The notes beneath the pieces are model-generated. The model was not told the DNA's origin, made no database searches, and saw only the letters and a program-made list of their open reading frames with translations. From positions 1 to 64,000 of the forward strand of contig PASP01000014.1 in the NCBI GenBank assembly GCA_002712005.1: a stretch of 64,000 bases of DNA, given 5' to 3'. Of this stretch, positions 1 to 8,380 are shown one piece after another. A program made the position numbers and the translations under genes. Source of the DNA: Halobacteriovoraceae bacterium. GTDB lineage: Bacteria; Bdellovibrionota; Bacteriovoracia; Bacteriovoracales; Bacteriovoracaceae. How positions within the stretch are numbered: position 1 is the first letter of the stretch; each line of letters starts with the position of its first letter.

Positions 1-1
1 T

Positions 2-97
2 ATCACTCCAATTGCCATGGAAAAGGGACTTAAGTTCGCAATCCGTGAGGGTGGTAGAACAATTGGTGCCGGTACTGTATCTGAAATTCAAGAGTAA
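2..97 (+). CDS. tuf: Elongation factor Tu, C-terminal end (partial)
   Basis: The last 31 codons of EF-Tu, the GTPase that delivers aminoacyl-tRNA to the ribosome; the rest lies upstream of the window. The frame beginning at base 2 reads [20 protein letters not shown] and ends [10 protein letters not shown] before a TAA. This matches the end of EF-Tu domain 3, including the strongly conserved FAIREGGRT(I/V)GAG motif. It is followed by a strong terminator, so it closes the str-type operon that usually precedes the S10 operon. Confidence 0.95.
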   Translation: MTPIAMEKGLKFAIREGGRTIGAGTVSEIQE

Positions 98-129
98 TCC
101 TGAAATAATTGCAGTATTTCAATAATATT

Positions 130-163
130 AGTGGAGAGAAATTAAGCCTCTCCACTTTTTTTT
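130..163 (+). terminator. Intrinsic terminator after tuf
   Basis: A perfect 9-bp stem (AGTGGAGAG at 130-138 with CTCTCCACT at 148-156) and a 9-nt loop, followed by a run of eight T. It ends tuf transcription, so the ribosomal operon downstream must have its own promoter. Confidence 0.93.
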
Positions 164-193
164 AAGAAAAAACGAAAATAACTAAAAAAAAGT

Positions 194-222
194 TTGACAT
201 TGGGCCGCAAAATATTTAAAGG
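194..222 (+). promoter_or_regulatory. Probable sigma70-type promoter of the S10 operon
   Basis: A perfect -35 hexamer TTGACA lies at 194-199, between the tuf terminator and rpsJ. The -10 is less clear: AT-rich candidates lie at 213-221 (TATTTA, TTTAAA or TTAAAG), with spacers of 13 to 16 nt rather than the ideal 17. Placement between a terminator and the first gene of a long operon supports it. Confidence 0.5.
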
Positions 223-255
223 TGTGCTTCAAATTAAATTAGGAATAGGTTGAAG

Positions 256-564
256 ATGAAAGCGTCAAGATTGCGAATCAAGCTGAGAGCGTACGATCAC
301 AAGTTGTTAGATAATTCTGTTAATGAGATAGTTCAGACTGCGAAAGAGACTGGAGCAAGAGTTGCTGGTCCTATTCCACTTCCAACTGAGATCAACAAAT
401 TTACTGTTCTTCGTGGACCTCACGTAAACAAGAAGTCTAGAGAGCAGTTCGAAATGAGAACCCACAAAAGATTGATCGACATCGTCGATCCAACACAACA
501 AACCGTAGACAGCCTTATGAAACTTGACCTGTCATCAGGTGTTGATGTTGAAATTAAATACTAA
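256..564 (+). CDS. rpsJ: 30S ribosomal protein S10
   Basis: S10 (102 aa) is a component of the 30S head and, as NusE, of antitermination complexes. Conserved motifs are [13 protein letters not shown] near the N-terminus, [25 protein letters not shown], and [12 protein letters not shown] at the end. I start at the ATG at 256 rather than the TTG at 250. The purine-rich AGGAATAGG at 241-249 sits 6 nt before the ATG, and family members begin shortly before RIRL. It is the first gene of the S10-spc-alpha superoperon. Confidence 0.97.
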   Translation: MKASRLRIKLRAYDHKLLDNSVNEIVQTAKETGARVAGPIPLPTEINKFTVLRGPHVNKKSREQFEMRTHKRLIDIVDPTQQTVDSLMKLDLSSGVDVEIKY

Positions 565-605
565 ATAGTTTAGAGCTTTTGCTCTAGTGACATTAATAAA
601 CCATG

Positions 606-640
606 CACGCATCCCTGTCGTCAGGGTGATGCTGTGGAGG
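606..640 (+). promoter_or_regulatory. Hairpin abutting the rplC ribosome binding site
   Basis: The rpsJ-rplC gap (565-644) holds a small stem TAGAGC-TTTT-GCTCTA at 571-586 and then a longer imperfect hairpin. In the latter, CAC (606-608), GCATC (609-613) and CCTG (614-617) pair with CAGG (622-625), GATGC (628-632) and GTG (634-636) around a TCGT loop, with small bulges. Its 3' arm runs directly into the SD GGAGG (636-640) of rplC. A translational control element is possible; its function is inference. Confidence 0.45.
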
Positions 641-644
641 CTAA

Positions 645-1346
645 ATGACTGAAGAAACAAAAGCAGTTGAAGAAACTGCAGAAAACACTTCTAACACTGT
701 ATCTAACACAATTGATCTAGCAGCGATCTACGGTGTTAAAGCTGGTATGACCAGAATCTTTGATGAAGCTGGTAACCACGTTCCTGTAACAGTAATCAAA
801 CTTGAAAAGAACTTCATTACTCAGGTAAAAAACTCTGAGAAAGATGGATATACAGCTTACCAAGTTGGTTACAATACCAAAAAAGACAAGCACGTAAATA
901 AAGCTACAAAGGGACGTTTAGCGAAAGCTAACGTAGCAAGTGGCCTTACTAGATTTACTGAGCTTAGAGTTGACGAAACTAAAGCTGAAGATTTAGGAAA
1001 AGAGCTTGGACTTGGTAATTTCACACCTTCTACATTTGTAGATGTAACTGGAACTTCTAAAGGTAAAGGCTTCCAAGGGGTTATGAAAAAATATAACTTC
1101 GCTGGTGGACCTGCTGCTCACGGTTCAAAATTCCACAGAACTACAGGTTCTATTGGTAACAGAGCCACTCCAGGTAAAGTTTGGAAAAACAAAAAAATGC
1201 CTGGTCATATGGGATGTCAAACAAAGACAGTTCAAAATCTCCAAGTAGTTGAAGTAAATGAAGATAAAGGTTACATGTTGATTAAAGGCTCTGTACCAGG
1301 TGCGAAAAACAGCTGGGTAAAAATAGCTAAGTCAATCAAGAAGTAA
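645..1346 (+). CDS. rplC: 50S ribosomal protein L3 with N-terminal extension
   Basis: L3 (233 aa) is an early-assembly protein near the peptidyl transferase centre. The core begins at about residue 29 (YGVKAGMTRIFDEAG) and carries the typical TSKGKGFQGVMKKYNFAGGPAAHGS and GNRATPGKVWKNKKMPGHMG segments. The first ~27 residues are an acidic, Thr/Asn-rich extension (MTEETKAVEETAENT...). E. coli L3 begins with only a few residues before KVGMTRIF. The start is fixed by GGAGG 4 nt upstream. The second gene of the operon. Confidence 0.96.
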   Translation: MTEETKAVEETAENTSNTVSNTIDLAAIYGVKAGMTRIFDEAGNHVPVTVIKLEKNFITQVKNSEKDGYTAYQVGYNTKKDKHVNKATKGRLAKANVASGLTRFTELRVDETKAEDLGKELGLGNFTPSTFVDVTGTSKGKGFQGVMKKYNFAGGPAAHGSKFHRTTGSIGNRATPGKVWKNKKMPGHMGCQTKTVQNLQVVEVNEDKGYMLIKGSVPGAKNSWVKIAKSIKK

Positions 1347-1374
1347 GGCAAAGAGTTACTAAAAGGATATAACG

Positions 1375-1992
1375 ATGACTGATATAACAGTTTTAAATTC
1401 AAAATTTGAAGAATCGGGAAAACTAAGTACCACTGTTAGCCTTACAGCTGATGATGTAAAAGCTCCTGCTGTTCATCAAGTTGTTAAAGCTAATTTAGCT
1501 GGAAAGAGACAAGGTACACACTCTACAAAGACAAGAGCTTTCGTAAGTGGTGGTGGTGCTAAACCTTTTAAGCAAAAAGGTACTGGTAGAGCAAGACAAG
1601 GAACAAGTCGTTCTGGTCTTATGGTTGGTGGTGCAAGAGTATTTGGACCTCTTCCAAGAAACTATGAGCAAAAAGTTAATAAGAAAGTATCAAAGGTAGC
1701 TGTTCAGTCAATCATTGCTGATAAGTTACAAGCGGGAAAACTTGTTGTTGTAGATAGCTTTGAATCTACAGGTAAAACAAAAGATATGTTTAAGAGCTTA
1801 AGCGATAAAGGATTACTTCCTGCTTTAGTTGTTACACAAGAAAGTAATAATCCTGCTCTTAGAGCTACTAAGAACATTAGAACAGCAAACTCATTACCAG
1901 TAGCTGCATTTAATGTTTATGATGCTGTTAAGTACGAAAACTTAGTAATTGAAAAACAAGCTTTGGAAACATTGCTTAACAGATTGGTGTAA
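1375..1992 (+). CDS. rplD: 50S ribosomal protein L4
   Basis: L4 (205 aa) lines the peptide exit tunnel with an extended loop and in E. coli also represses the S10 operon. The tunnel loop is visible around residues 44-90: GKRQGTHSTKTRAFVSGGG, GTGRARQGTSRS and GGARVFGP. The SD AAAGGATAT precedes the ATG. It ends 2 nt before rplW, so the two are probably translationally coupled. Length is normal for the family. Confidence 0.97.
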   Translation: MTDITVLNSKFEESGKLSTTVSLTADDVKAPAVHQVVKANLAGKRQGTHSTKTRAFVSGGGAKPFKQKGTGRARQGTSRSGLMVGGARVFGPLPRNYEQKVNKKVSKVAVQSIIADKLQAGKLVVVDSFESTGKTKDMFKSLSDKGLLPALVVTQESNNPALRATKNIRTANSLPVAAFNVYDAVKYENLVIEKQALETLLNRLV

Positions 1993-1994
1993 TT

Positions 1995-2285
1995 ATGGCC
2001 CAGTTAGAAAATGTATTAAAGAAACCGTTGATTACAGAAAAGACATCAATTATTGGTGAGCAAACTAATCGCTACGGATTTGTTGTTGATCTTAAAGCCA
2101 ACAAGAATCAAATCAAGCAAGCTGTTGAATCACTTTACGATGTTAAAGTTCTAAATGTTAAAACAAGCATCCTTCCCGGTAAACTTAAGAGAGCTGGTAA
2201 GGCTATCAAGAAAACGAGTAAGACTAAAAAAGCTTATGTTCAATTGGCCGAAGGTCAAAAGATCGAGTTTTTTAAGGGTGTATAA
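1995..2285 (+). CDS. rplW: 50S ribosomal protein L23
   Basis: L23 (96 aa) sits at the tunnel exit and docks trigger factor, SRP and the translocon. Family motifs are KKPLITEKTS near the N-terminus, RYGFVVDLKANKNQIKQAV in the middle, and VKTSILPGKLKR in the loop. The length matches the bacterial family. It starts 2 nt after the rplD stop, consistent with coupled translation. Confidence 0.96.
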   Translation: MAQLENVLKKPLITEKTSIIGEQTNRYGFVVDLKANKNQIKQAVESLYDVKVLNVKTSILPGKLKRAGKAIKKTSKTKKAYVQLAEGQKIEFFKGV

Positions 2286-2307
2286 GGCTCAAGGCTAAGG
2301 ATTAAAA

Positions 2308-3132
2308 ATGGGAATTACAAGATTTAAACCGACAACTCCTACGCTCAGAGAAAAAGCTGTTGTAAATAGCGATGAGCTTACAAAAGGTGCCAAGGTACTT
2401 AAGTCAGCTTTAGGTTCAATGAAATCAAAAGCTGGTCGTAACAATGCTGGTCGAATTACAACTCGTCACCAGGGTGGTGGAGTAAAAAGAAGATACAGAA
2501 ATGTAGACTTCAAAAGAAGTAAAGAAAACATTCCTGCTAAAGTACAAGCTATTGCATATGATCCAAACAGAACATGTAATCTAGCTCTTATTGCTTATGC
2601 AGATGGATTCAAGACATATATTTTAGCACCACATGGATTAAAAGTAGGGGATACTGTTATTTCTTCTGCTGATGCCGATATTAAAGTTGGTAACTCTAAA
2701 AAGCTAAAAGATATTCCAGTAGGTACTCTAGTTCATAATGTTGAACTTTACCCAGGTGCTGGTGGACAACTTGCTCGTTCAGCTGGTGCTTATGTTCAAG
2801 TTATGGCAAAAGAAGGTGTTGAAATTCTTCTTAGAATGCCATCAGGTGAACTTCGTAAGGTAAGACAAGACTGTAGAGCAACTATTGGTCAAGTTGGTAA
2901 CCTAGATCACGAAAAGAGAAACCTTGGTAAAGCCGGTACTTCTAGAAAGCTTGGTATTAGACCTTCTGTTAGAGGTGTTGCTATGAACCCAATCGATCAC
3001 CCTCATGGTGGTAGTGAAGGTAGAACTTCTGGTGGACGTCATCCTGTTTCACCATGGGGTACACCAACTAAAGGTTACAAGACTAGAAAAAATAAGAGAA
3101 CAAATCGCTACATCGTAAGACGTAGAAAATAG
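2308..3132 (+). CDS. rplB: 50S ribosomal protein L2
   Basis: L2 (274 aa) is a primary 23S rRNA binder needed for subunit association and peptidyl transfer. Visible motifs are [16 protein letters not shown] near residue 45, [25 protein letters not shown], and the C-terminal [20 protein letters not shown] segment with the conserved His near the catalytic centre. The C-terminus is basic ([17 protein letters not shown]). Full length and intact. Confidence 0.98.
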   Translation: MGITRFKPTTPTLREKAVVNSDELTKGAKVLKSALGSMKSKAGRNNAGRITTRHQGGGVKRRYRNVDFKRSKENIPAKVQAIAYDPNRTCNLALIAYADGFKTYILAPHGLKVGDTVISSADADIKVGNSKKLKDIPVGTLVHNVELYPGAGGQLARSAGAYVQVMAKEGVEILLRMPSGELRKVRQDCRATIGQVGNLDHEKRNLGKAGTSRKLGIRPSVRGVAMNPIDHPHGGSEGRTSGGRHPVSPWGTPTKGYKTRKNKRTNRYIVRRRK

Positions 3133-3147
3133 TTAGGGAGATAAATT

Positions 3148-3423
3148 ATGGCCCGTTCATTAAAAAAAGGACCATTTGTTGAAATATCATTGATGAAGAA
3201 AGTTATGGCTGCCCAAGGGGAAGGTAATTCCAACAAGGTAATCAAAACTTGGTCAAGAAGTTCTACAATTGTTCCAGAGTTTATTGGATTAACGTTTGCT
3301 GTTCATAATGGGAAAAAATTTATCCCCGTATATGTTACTGATAACATGATTGGACACAAGCTTGGTGAATTTGCACTTACTCGTACATATAACGGGCACG
3401 GTGCGGATAAAAAGAAAAAGTAA
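3148..3423 (+). CDS. rpsS: 30S ribosomal protein S19
   Basis: S19 (91 aa) binds 16S rRNA in the 30S head with S13. It begins with the near-universal [12 protein letters not shown] and keeps [40 protein letters not shown] and RTYNGHG. The SD TTAGGGAG lies upstream. The order L2-S19-L22-S3 is the canonical one. Confidence 0.97.
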   Translation: MARSLKKGPFVEISLMKKVMAAQGEGNSNKVIKTWSRSSTIVPEFIGLTFAVHNGKKFIPVYVTDNMIGHKLGEFALTRTYNGHGADKKKK

Positions 3424-3452
3424 AAAGTAGTATTTGAATAGGAGAGGTCAGT

Positions 3453-3788
3453 ATGGCCATTGTTGTAAAAAATAGTAGAGTTGGGATTGCTCCTCGAAAA
3501 GTTGCTCAAGTGTGCGACCTTGTAAGAAATAAGAGAGCATCTGAAGCGTTAAAAATTCTTCGTTATTGTGAGAAAAAAGAAATCGCGATTATGCTTACAA
3601 AGCTTATTAACAGTGGTTTGGCCATTGCTGCGGATTCTGAGAAATACGATATTGATAACCTCGTGATTAGTACTGTATATGCTAACGAAGGTCCTACACT
3701 AAAGAGGATTCAACCTCGTGCACAGGGTAGAGCTTTTAGAGTTAGAAAAAGAACTAGTCACGTTTTAGTAGAGATGAAGGAAGCATAG
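3453..3788 (+). CDS. rplV: 50S ribosomal protein L22
   Basis: L22 (111 aa) has a beta-hairpin that lines the exit tunnel; changes there give macrolide resistance in other bacteria. Conserved features are RVGIAPRKVAQVCDLVRNK at the start, the EGPTLKRIQPRAQGRAFRVRKRTSH hairpin at about residues 77-103, and a short C-terminus. The SD is AGGAGAGG. It ends 8 nt before rpsC. Confidence 0.96.
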   Translation: MAIVVKNSRVGIAPRKVAQVCDLVRNKRASEALKILRYCEKKEIAIMLTKLINSGLAIAADSEKYDIDNLVISTVYANEGPTLKRIQPRAQGRAFRVRKRTSHVLVEMKEA

Positions 3789-3796
3789 GATAAGTT

Positions 3797-4426
3797 ATGG
3801 GACAGAAAGTACATCCATATGGGTTTAGATTAGGTTACATCAAAGGTTGGAATTCTAACTGGTACGCTGATAAGACTACCTATGCAAAAACTCTTCAAGA
3901 AGATTTAGCAATTAGAAAGTATATCGAAAAGAACATGAAGAATGCTTCTGTTGCTAATGTTGATATTGCAAGAACATCAGACCAGGTTAAGGTAACTGTT
4001 TATACAGCTAAGCCTGGTGTTGCGATTGGTAAGAAAGGTGCTGGTATTGAAAAAATCAGAAATGACCTTAAGAAACTTACTGATGGTACATTGATTTTTA
4101 ATATTGCTGAAGTTAAGCGTCCAGATTCAGATGCAAAACTTATTGCAGAAAATATTGCATCTCAGTTAGAAAAACGTGTTGCATTTAGACGTGCTATGAA
4201 GAAGGTGATTCAATCAGCTTTTAGAGCAGGTGTTAAAGGTATCCGTGTTAGAACTGCCGGAAGACTTGGTGGTGCTGAAATGGCAAGAGCTGAAGGTTAC
4301 TCTGAAAGAAAAGTTCCTCTTCACACTCTTCGTGCAGATATTGATTACAACACAGCTGAAGCTCAAACAACTTACGGTATTATCGGGGTTAAGGTTTGGG
4401 TTTACAAAGGTGAGATTTACAAATAA
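3797..4426 (+). CDS. rpsC: 30S ribosomal protein S3
   Basis: S3 (209 aa) forms part of the mRNA entry tunnel. It starts MGQKVHPYGFRLGYIKGW. A KH domain carries the nucleic-acid loop GVAIGKKGAGIEKIR at about residues 74-88, and the C-terminal domain has GRLGGAEMARAEGYSERKVPLHTLRADIDY. It ends shortly after VKVWVYKGEIYK, so it lacks the extra C-terminal tail of the 233-aa E. coli protein; many bacterial S3 proteins are equally short. Confidence 0.97.
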   Translation: MGQKVHPYGFRLGYIKGWNSNWYADKTTYAKTLQEDLAIRKYIEKNMKNASVANVDIARTSDQVKVTVYTAKPGVAIGKKGAGIEKIRNDLKKLTDGTLIFNIAEVKRPDSDAKLIAENIASQLEKRVAFRRAMKKVIQSAFRAGVKGIRVRTAGRLGGAEMARAEGYSERKVPLHTLRADIDYNTAEAQTTYGIIGVKVWVYKGEIYK

Positions 4427-4468
4427 TCACCAATTTATACGAATAAATAATTAATGTTGAGGTAGAAA

Positions 4469-4897
4469 ATGCTCAGTCCAAAGAAAGTAAAATGGCGTAA
4501 ACAGCAAAAAGGCCGTATGAAAGGTAAGGCGTATCGTGGAAATACTATAACCTTCGGCGATTTTGCTATACAAGCGACCTCTTGTGGGTATATAACTAAC
4601 CGCCAAATAGAAGCAGCGCGTATCGCTATGACCCGTAAGATTAAAAGGGGTGGTAGTGTATGGATTAAGATCTTCCCAGATAAGGTTCTTACTAAGAAGC
4701 CGGCGGAAGTTCGAATGGGGAAAGGTAAAGGTTCTCCAGATAGTTGGGTAGCCGTAGTTAAGCCCGGTAGAGTTCTTTTTGAGATCAGTCACTTTGACCA
4801 CGATCTAGCTCAGAGAGCTCTAAAACTAGCTTGTTACAAGTTACCTGTTAAAACGAAAATTATTAAGAAAGCTACTGCAGAAGTTGCAGCAGAGTAA
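4469..4897 (+). CDS. rplP: 50S ribosomal protein L16
   Basis: L16 (142 aa) helps position A-site tRNA on the large subunit. Family motifs are [19 protein letters not shown] at the start, [23 protein letters not shown], and [23 protein letters not shown]. Compared with E. coli (about 136 aa) there is a slightly longer Ala/Glu-rich tail. The gap from rpsC (42 nt) is AT-rich and shows no structure beyond the SD. Confidence 0.96.
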   Translation: MLSPKKVKWRKQQKGRMKGKAYRGNTITFGDFAIQATSCGYITNRQIEAARIAMTRKIKRGGSVWIKIFPDKVLTKKPAEVRMGKGKGSPDSWVAVVKPGRVLFEISHFDHDLAQRALKLACYKLPVKTKIIKKATAEVAAE

Positions 4898-4911
4898 AAG
4901 TTGAGGAAGTT

Positions 4912-5109
4912 ATGGCTGAAGTGATTAATTTTAAGGATATCAAAGACTTAGATGCAGCTGCTATTGACGCTAAGGTTTCAGAGCTAAGAAAGCAAATTTT
5001 CCAAATGAATATGGAAAAAGCAACTAGCGGAATTGAGAAGCCACATGGGTTAAAAGTGCTTAAGAAAAACATTGCAAGACTTCTTACTGTGAAGAGTGCG
5101 AATAAATAA
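4912..5109 (+). CDS. rpmC: 50S ribosomal protein L29
   Basis: L29 (65 aa) is a small helical hairpin next to L23 at the exit site. The pattern ELRKQIFQMNMEKATSGIEKPHGLK followed by ARLLTVKSANK matches the two-helix L29 fold. The SD TTGAGGAAG precedes the start. Its place between L16 and S17 is canonical. Confidence 0.93.
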   Translation: MAEVINFKDIKDLDAAAIDAKVSELRKQIFQMNMEKATSGIEKPHGLKVLKKNIARLLTVKSANK

Positions 5110-5128
5110 GCTGAAATAGGGTTTAGAT

Positions 5129-5386
5129 ATGACTGAAAATACACAAAATTTAAAGTTTAAAAGAAAATTATACGGCGTAGTAACTTCTGATACGAACGAG
5201 CAAACAATTGTTGTAAACGTAGTGAGAAGATTTAAGCACAGAACTTATAATAAGTTCGTTTCTAAATCTAAGAAGTATCATGCTCATGATGTTGATAATA
5301 AGGCAAAGGTTGGTGATAGAGTAACTATCGTTGAATCAAAGCCATATTCTAAAAAGAAAAAATGGGAACTCCTTAGTATTAACTAA
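5129..5386 (+). CDS. rpsQ: 30S ribosomal protein S17
   Basis: S17 (85 aa) is an OB-fold primary 16S rRNA binder. Recognisable segments are KLYGVVTSDTNEQTIVVNVVRRFKH, KSKKYHAHDVDNKAKVGDRVTIVESKPYSKKKKWEL. Its length is normal, and it is the third gene of the conserved L16-L29-S17 trio. Confidence 0.96.
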   Translation: MTENTQNLKFKRKLYGVVTSDTNEQTIVVNVVRRFKHRTYNKFVSKSKKYHAHDVDNKAKVGDRVTIVESKPYSKKKKWELLSIN

Positions 5387-5425
5387 GAACCTGTTTTAAG
5401 TATATAAGCGGTACGGAGAAATACC

Positions 5426-5794
5426 ATGATCCAAATGCAGACGAAGCTAGATGTTGCAGATAACTCAGGCGCAAAATTTGTAAAATGTATTAAAGTTCTA
5501 GGTGGCTCAAAAAGAATGAGCGCTGGACTTGGTGATGTTGTAGTAGTAGCAGTTCAACAAGCTCTTCCTGGTGGAAAAATCAAGAAAGGTGATGTTAAGA
5601 AAGCTGTAATCGTAAGAACTACTTACCCTCTTAGAAGAGAAGACGGATCATACATCAGATTTGACAAAAATAGCGTTGTTATTCTGAATCCGAATAATGA
5701 ACCAGTTGGAACAAGGATTTTTGGGCCAGTGGCAAGAGAGCTTAGAGGAAAGAACTTCACTAAGATCTGTTCACTTGCACCAGAAGTACTTTAA
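5426..5794 (+). CDS. rplN: 50S ribosomal protein L14
   Basis: L14 (122 aa) lies at the subunit interface and contacts the silencing factor RsfS. It begins [19 protein letters not shown] and retains [30 protein letters not shown] and [13 protein letters not shown]. The length equals that of the usual 122-123 aa family members. The SD ACGGAG is upstream. Confidence 0.97.
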   Translation: MIQMQTKLDVADNSGAKFVKCIKVLGGSKRMSAGLGDVVVVAVQQALPGGKIKKGDVKKAVIVRTTYPLRREDGSYIRFDKNSVVILNPNNEPVGTRIFGPVARELRGKNFTKICSLAPEVL

Positions 5795-5812
5795 TTCTTA
5801 GGGATATAATTT

Positions 5813-6124
5813 ATGCAAAAGCTAAAAGTAAATGATGAAGTTGTAGTAATTGCTGGAAAGGATAAAGGTAAGACTGGAAAGCTTTCTAATATTAACACTA
5901 AGACAAAGAAAGTTGTTGTTGAAGGTGTAAATATGGTTAAGAAAGCTCTTAAGCCTTCACAAGAAAATCCTCAAGGTGGTTTCGCGGAAGTAGAAAGACC
6001 AATCCATGTTTCTAACATTCAAGTTGTTAGTCCTAAAACAAAGAAAGGGACTAGAGTAAGAATCGAAGAAAAAGATGGGAAGAAAGTAATAGTAGCTGTA
6101 ACTTGTGGATCAGTACTCAGCTAA
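5813..6124 (+). CDS. rplX: 50S ribosomal protein L24
   Basis: L24 (103 aa) starts large-subunit assembly. A KOW motif is seen at about residues 6-30 (VNDEVVVIAGKDKGKTGKL), then VVVEGVNMVKKALKPSQENPQGGF. The SD is AGGGATAT. Intact, with the normal gene order L14-L24-L5. Confidence 0.96.
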   Translation: MQKLKVNDEVVVIAGKDKGKTGKLSNINTKTKKVVVEGVNMVKKALKPSQENPQGGFAEVERPIHVSNIQVVSPKTKKGTRVRIEEKDGKKVIVAVTCGSVLS

Positions 6125-6141
6125 CGAAATAGAGGCTTATT

Positions 6142-6681
6142 ATGAGTAGATTAGGAAATATTTACAATCAAGAAATTCGATCAAAGCTTCAGGATAAATT
6201 TGGTTACAAAAATGTAAATCAAATCCCTAAGTTAGAAAAGATCGTTATTAACTGTGTAACTAAAGATTGTGTTGCCAACTCTAAAGTTGTAGACAGCATT
6301 AAAAGCGATCTTGAGGCGATCACAGGACAAAAAGCAGTAACTGCTAAAGCAAAGAAATCGATTGCATCTTTTAAGGTAAGAGAAGGTCAAGCACTTGGTG
6401 CTTCTGTTACTCTAAGAGGTGAGAGAATGTTCGAATTCTTAGATAGACTTATTTCTATCTCTCTTCCAAGAGTAAGAGACTTTAGAGGTGTATCTTCAAA
6501 AGCTTTTGATGGTACTGGTAACTACACTTTAGGTCTTAAAGAGCAAATCATATTCCCTGAAATCAATTACGATAAAATTGATAAAGTAAGAGGAATGGGT
6601 GTTTCAATTGTAACAACTGCTACCAATAATGAAGAAGGGCGTGAGCTTCTTTCTCTTCTAGGTATGCCGTTTAAAAAATAA
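6142..6681 (+). CDS. rplE: 50S ribosomal protein L5
   Basis: L5 (179 aa) binds 5S rRNA in the central protuberance. Conserved features are [12 protein letters not shown] near residue 27, [44 protein letters not shown] and the final [11 protein letters not shown]. Length is standard. Confidence 0.97.
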   Translation: MSRLGNIYNQEIRSKLQDKFGYKNVNQIPKLEKIVINCVTKDCVANSKVVDSIKSDLEAITGQKAVTAKAKKSIASFKVREGQALGASVTLRGERMFEFLDRLISISLPRVRDFRGVSSKAFDGTGNYTLGLKEQIIFPEINYDKIDKVRGMGVSIVTTATNNEEGRELLSLLGMPFKK

Positions 6682-6692
6682 GGTAGAACGAT

Positions 6693-6998
6693 ATGGCAAG
6701 ATTAGCACAAGTCGTAAAGAACGAAAGAAGAAAAAAAGAATCTCAAAAGCAATTAGGTCTTCGTAAAGAGCTAAGAAAAAAAGTTAGAGATGAAAGTCTT
6801 TCTGAAGAAGAAAGATTTGAGGCCCAACTTAAGCTTCAATCTCTACCAAGAAATGCTTGTGAAAACAGAGTAAGAAATAGATGTGAACTAACAGGGAGAC
6901 CTAGAGGATTTTATAGAGCCTTTGGTCTTTCAAGAATTCAATTGAGAGAATTAGCCCATAGAGGGATGATTCCTGGTGTGACTAAGTCAAGCTGGTAA
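6693..6998 (+). CDS. rpsN: 30S ribosomal protein S14, zinc-free long form
   Basis: S14 (101 aa) is a 30S head protein. It is the long form without a zinc ribbon: the CXXC pairs of the ~61-aa zinc form are absent. It keeps [31 protein letters not shown] and ends [10 protein letters not shown] like E. coli S14. A zinc-free S14 alongside a zinc-type L36 (rpmJ) in the same operon is a mixed state. Confidence 0.96.
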   Translation: MARLAQVVKNERRKKESQKQLGLRKELRKKVRDESLSEEERFEAQLKLQSLPRNACENRVRNRCELTGRPRGFYRAFGLSRIQLRELAHRGMIPGVTKSSW

Positions 6999-7015
6999 GG
7001 ACGGAGAGTAGTATT

Positions 7016-7399
7016 ATGATGACAGATCCTATTGCAGATATGTTGACTAGAATGAGAAACGCTTTAAATGCTGGGCATGATAGAGTTGAGTTTCCTGCTA
7101 GTAAGTTAAAAGCGAATGTATGTAAAGTTTTAAAAGATGAAGGTTACATTAAGTCTTTTAAGATTATTGCTAAAGATAAAGCTGATATCAGAATCAAGCT
7201 TCTTTTCAAAGAAGACGCAATTGTTGGACTAGAGAGATACTCTAAGCCAGGTCTTCGTCAGTATCGTGGATATAGAGAAATGCCTAAGGTTCTAAGTGGA
7301 CTAGGGATAAACGTAGTATCTACATCTCAAGGTGTAATGAGTTCAAAAGAAGCCAAGAATAAGAAAGTTGGTGGTGAAGTACTTTGTAGCGTTTGGTAA
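7016..7399 (+). CDS. rpsH: 30S ribosomal protein S8
   Basis: S8 (127 aa) is a central-domain 16S rRNA binder; in E. coli it represses the spc operon. Motifs are DPIADMLTRMRNA at the start and SKPGLRQYRGYREMPKVLSGLGINVVSTSQGVMSSKEAKNK, ending GGEVLCSVW. Two adjacent ATGs (7016, 7019) are possible starts. GGAG at 7003-7006 gives a 9-nt spacing to the first, which I use. Confidence 0.97.
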   Translation: MMTDPIADMLTRMRNALNAGHDRVEFPASKLKANVCKVLKDEGYIKSFKIIAKDKADIRIKLLFKEDAIVGLERYSKPGLRQYRGYREMPKVLSGLGINVVSTSQGVMSSKEAKNKKVGGEVLCSVW

Positions 7400-7431
7400 T
7401 CATCGCTATCTGAAGTTGTGAGGGTAATAAG

Positions 7432-7971
7432 ATGTCAAGAATTGGAAAGCTACCCATTGTAGTACCAGAAAAAGTAGAAGTTAAAGTTGATGGAGCCAAT
7501 GTTTCTGTTAAAGGACCAAATGGTAACCTAGAGTATAGCTTTACTGATCAAGTAAAAATTGAATTAAACAATAAGGAAGTTCTTGTAACTCCAGTTAATG
7601 AGTCAAAAGTTGCCCGTTCATTATGGGGAACAACTAGAACTCTTATTAACAACATGGTTACAGGAGTTACAACAGGCTTTACAAAGTCTCTTGAGTTTAA
7701 CGGGGTTGGTTATAAGGCTGCTGTATCAGGTGATACACTTACTTTAAACCTTGGTTTCTCTCACCCAATTGAGTATAAGCTTCCTGAAGGTGTTTCAGCT
7801 AAAGTTAATAAAAACGTAATTGATATTTCAGGTTCTAATAAAGAACTCGTAGGTTTTGCAGCTGCAAAAATCAGATCATTTAGACCACCAGAGCCTTATA
7901 AAGGAAAAGGTGTTAAATACGCTGATGAGCATATTATTAGAAAAGCTGGTAAGACCGGTGGTAAGAAGTAG
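7432..7971 (+). CDS. rplF: 50S ribosomal protein L6
   Basis: L6 (179 aa) has two repeated domains near the GTPase centre. It begins MSRIGKLPIVVPEKVEV, has NGVGYKAAVSGDTLTLNLGFSHPIEY in domain 2 and the C-terminal signature RSFRPPEPYKGKGVKYADEHI. Length matches the family. Confidence 0.97.
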   Translation: MSRIGKLPIVVPEKVEVKVDGANVSVKGPNGNLEYSFTDQVKIELNNKEVLVTPVNESKVARSLWGTTRTLINNMVTGVTTGFTKSLEFNGVGYKAAVSGDTLTLNLGFSHPIEYKLPEGVSAKVNKNVIDISGSNKELVGFAAAKIRSFRPPEPYKGKGVKYADEHIIRKAGKTGGKK

Positions 7972-7990
7972 GAAAAGTTAGGGTAGTGTT

Positions 7991-8365
7991 ATGAGAAAGC
8001 CAAACGGAAAAGTAAAAAATGCTTCTCTCGGTAGAAGACTGAGAAGAAAGCTTTCGATCAGAAAGCAAATTGTTGGAACTGCTGATAGACCTAGAGTGTG
8101 TATTACCAAATCTAACAAGAACCTTTTTGTTCAAGTAATTGACGATGCTCAATCAAAGACTCTTTTTTCTGTTCAAACATTCGGAAAAAATGCAGTTGAA
8201 GCTAAAGCAACTAAAGAAGGTGCTAAAGCTGTTGGTGTTAAAGTCGCTGAACAACTTAAAGGTAACAGTATTGCAAAAGTAGTATTTGATAGATCTGGTT
8301 ACAAGTACCACGGTGTGGTTGCTGCATTAGCAGATTCAATTAGAGAAAATGGAATTCAAGTTTAA
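7991..8365 (+). CDS. rplR: 50S ribosomal protein L18
   Basis: L18 (124 aa) binds 5S rRNA with L5. A basic N-terminal tail (RRLRRKLSIRKQI) is followed by RPRVCITKSNKNLFVQVIDD, and it ends VFDRSGYKYHGVVAALADSIRENGI, the usual C-terminal signature. It sits between L6 and S5 as expected. Confidence 0.96.
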   Translation: MRKPNGKVKNASLGRRLRRKLSIRKQIVGTADRPRVCITKSNKNLFVQVIDDAQSKTLFSVQTFGKNAVEAKATKEGAKAVGVKVAEQLKGNSIAKVVFDRSGYKYHGVVAALADSIRENGIQV

Positions 8366-8380
8366 TCTCTGAGGAAAGTT

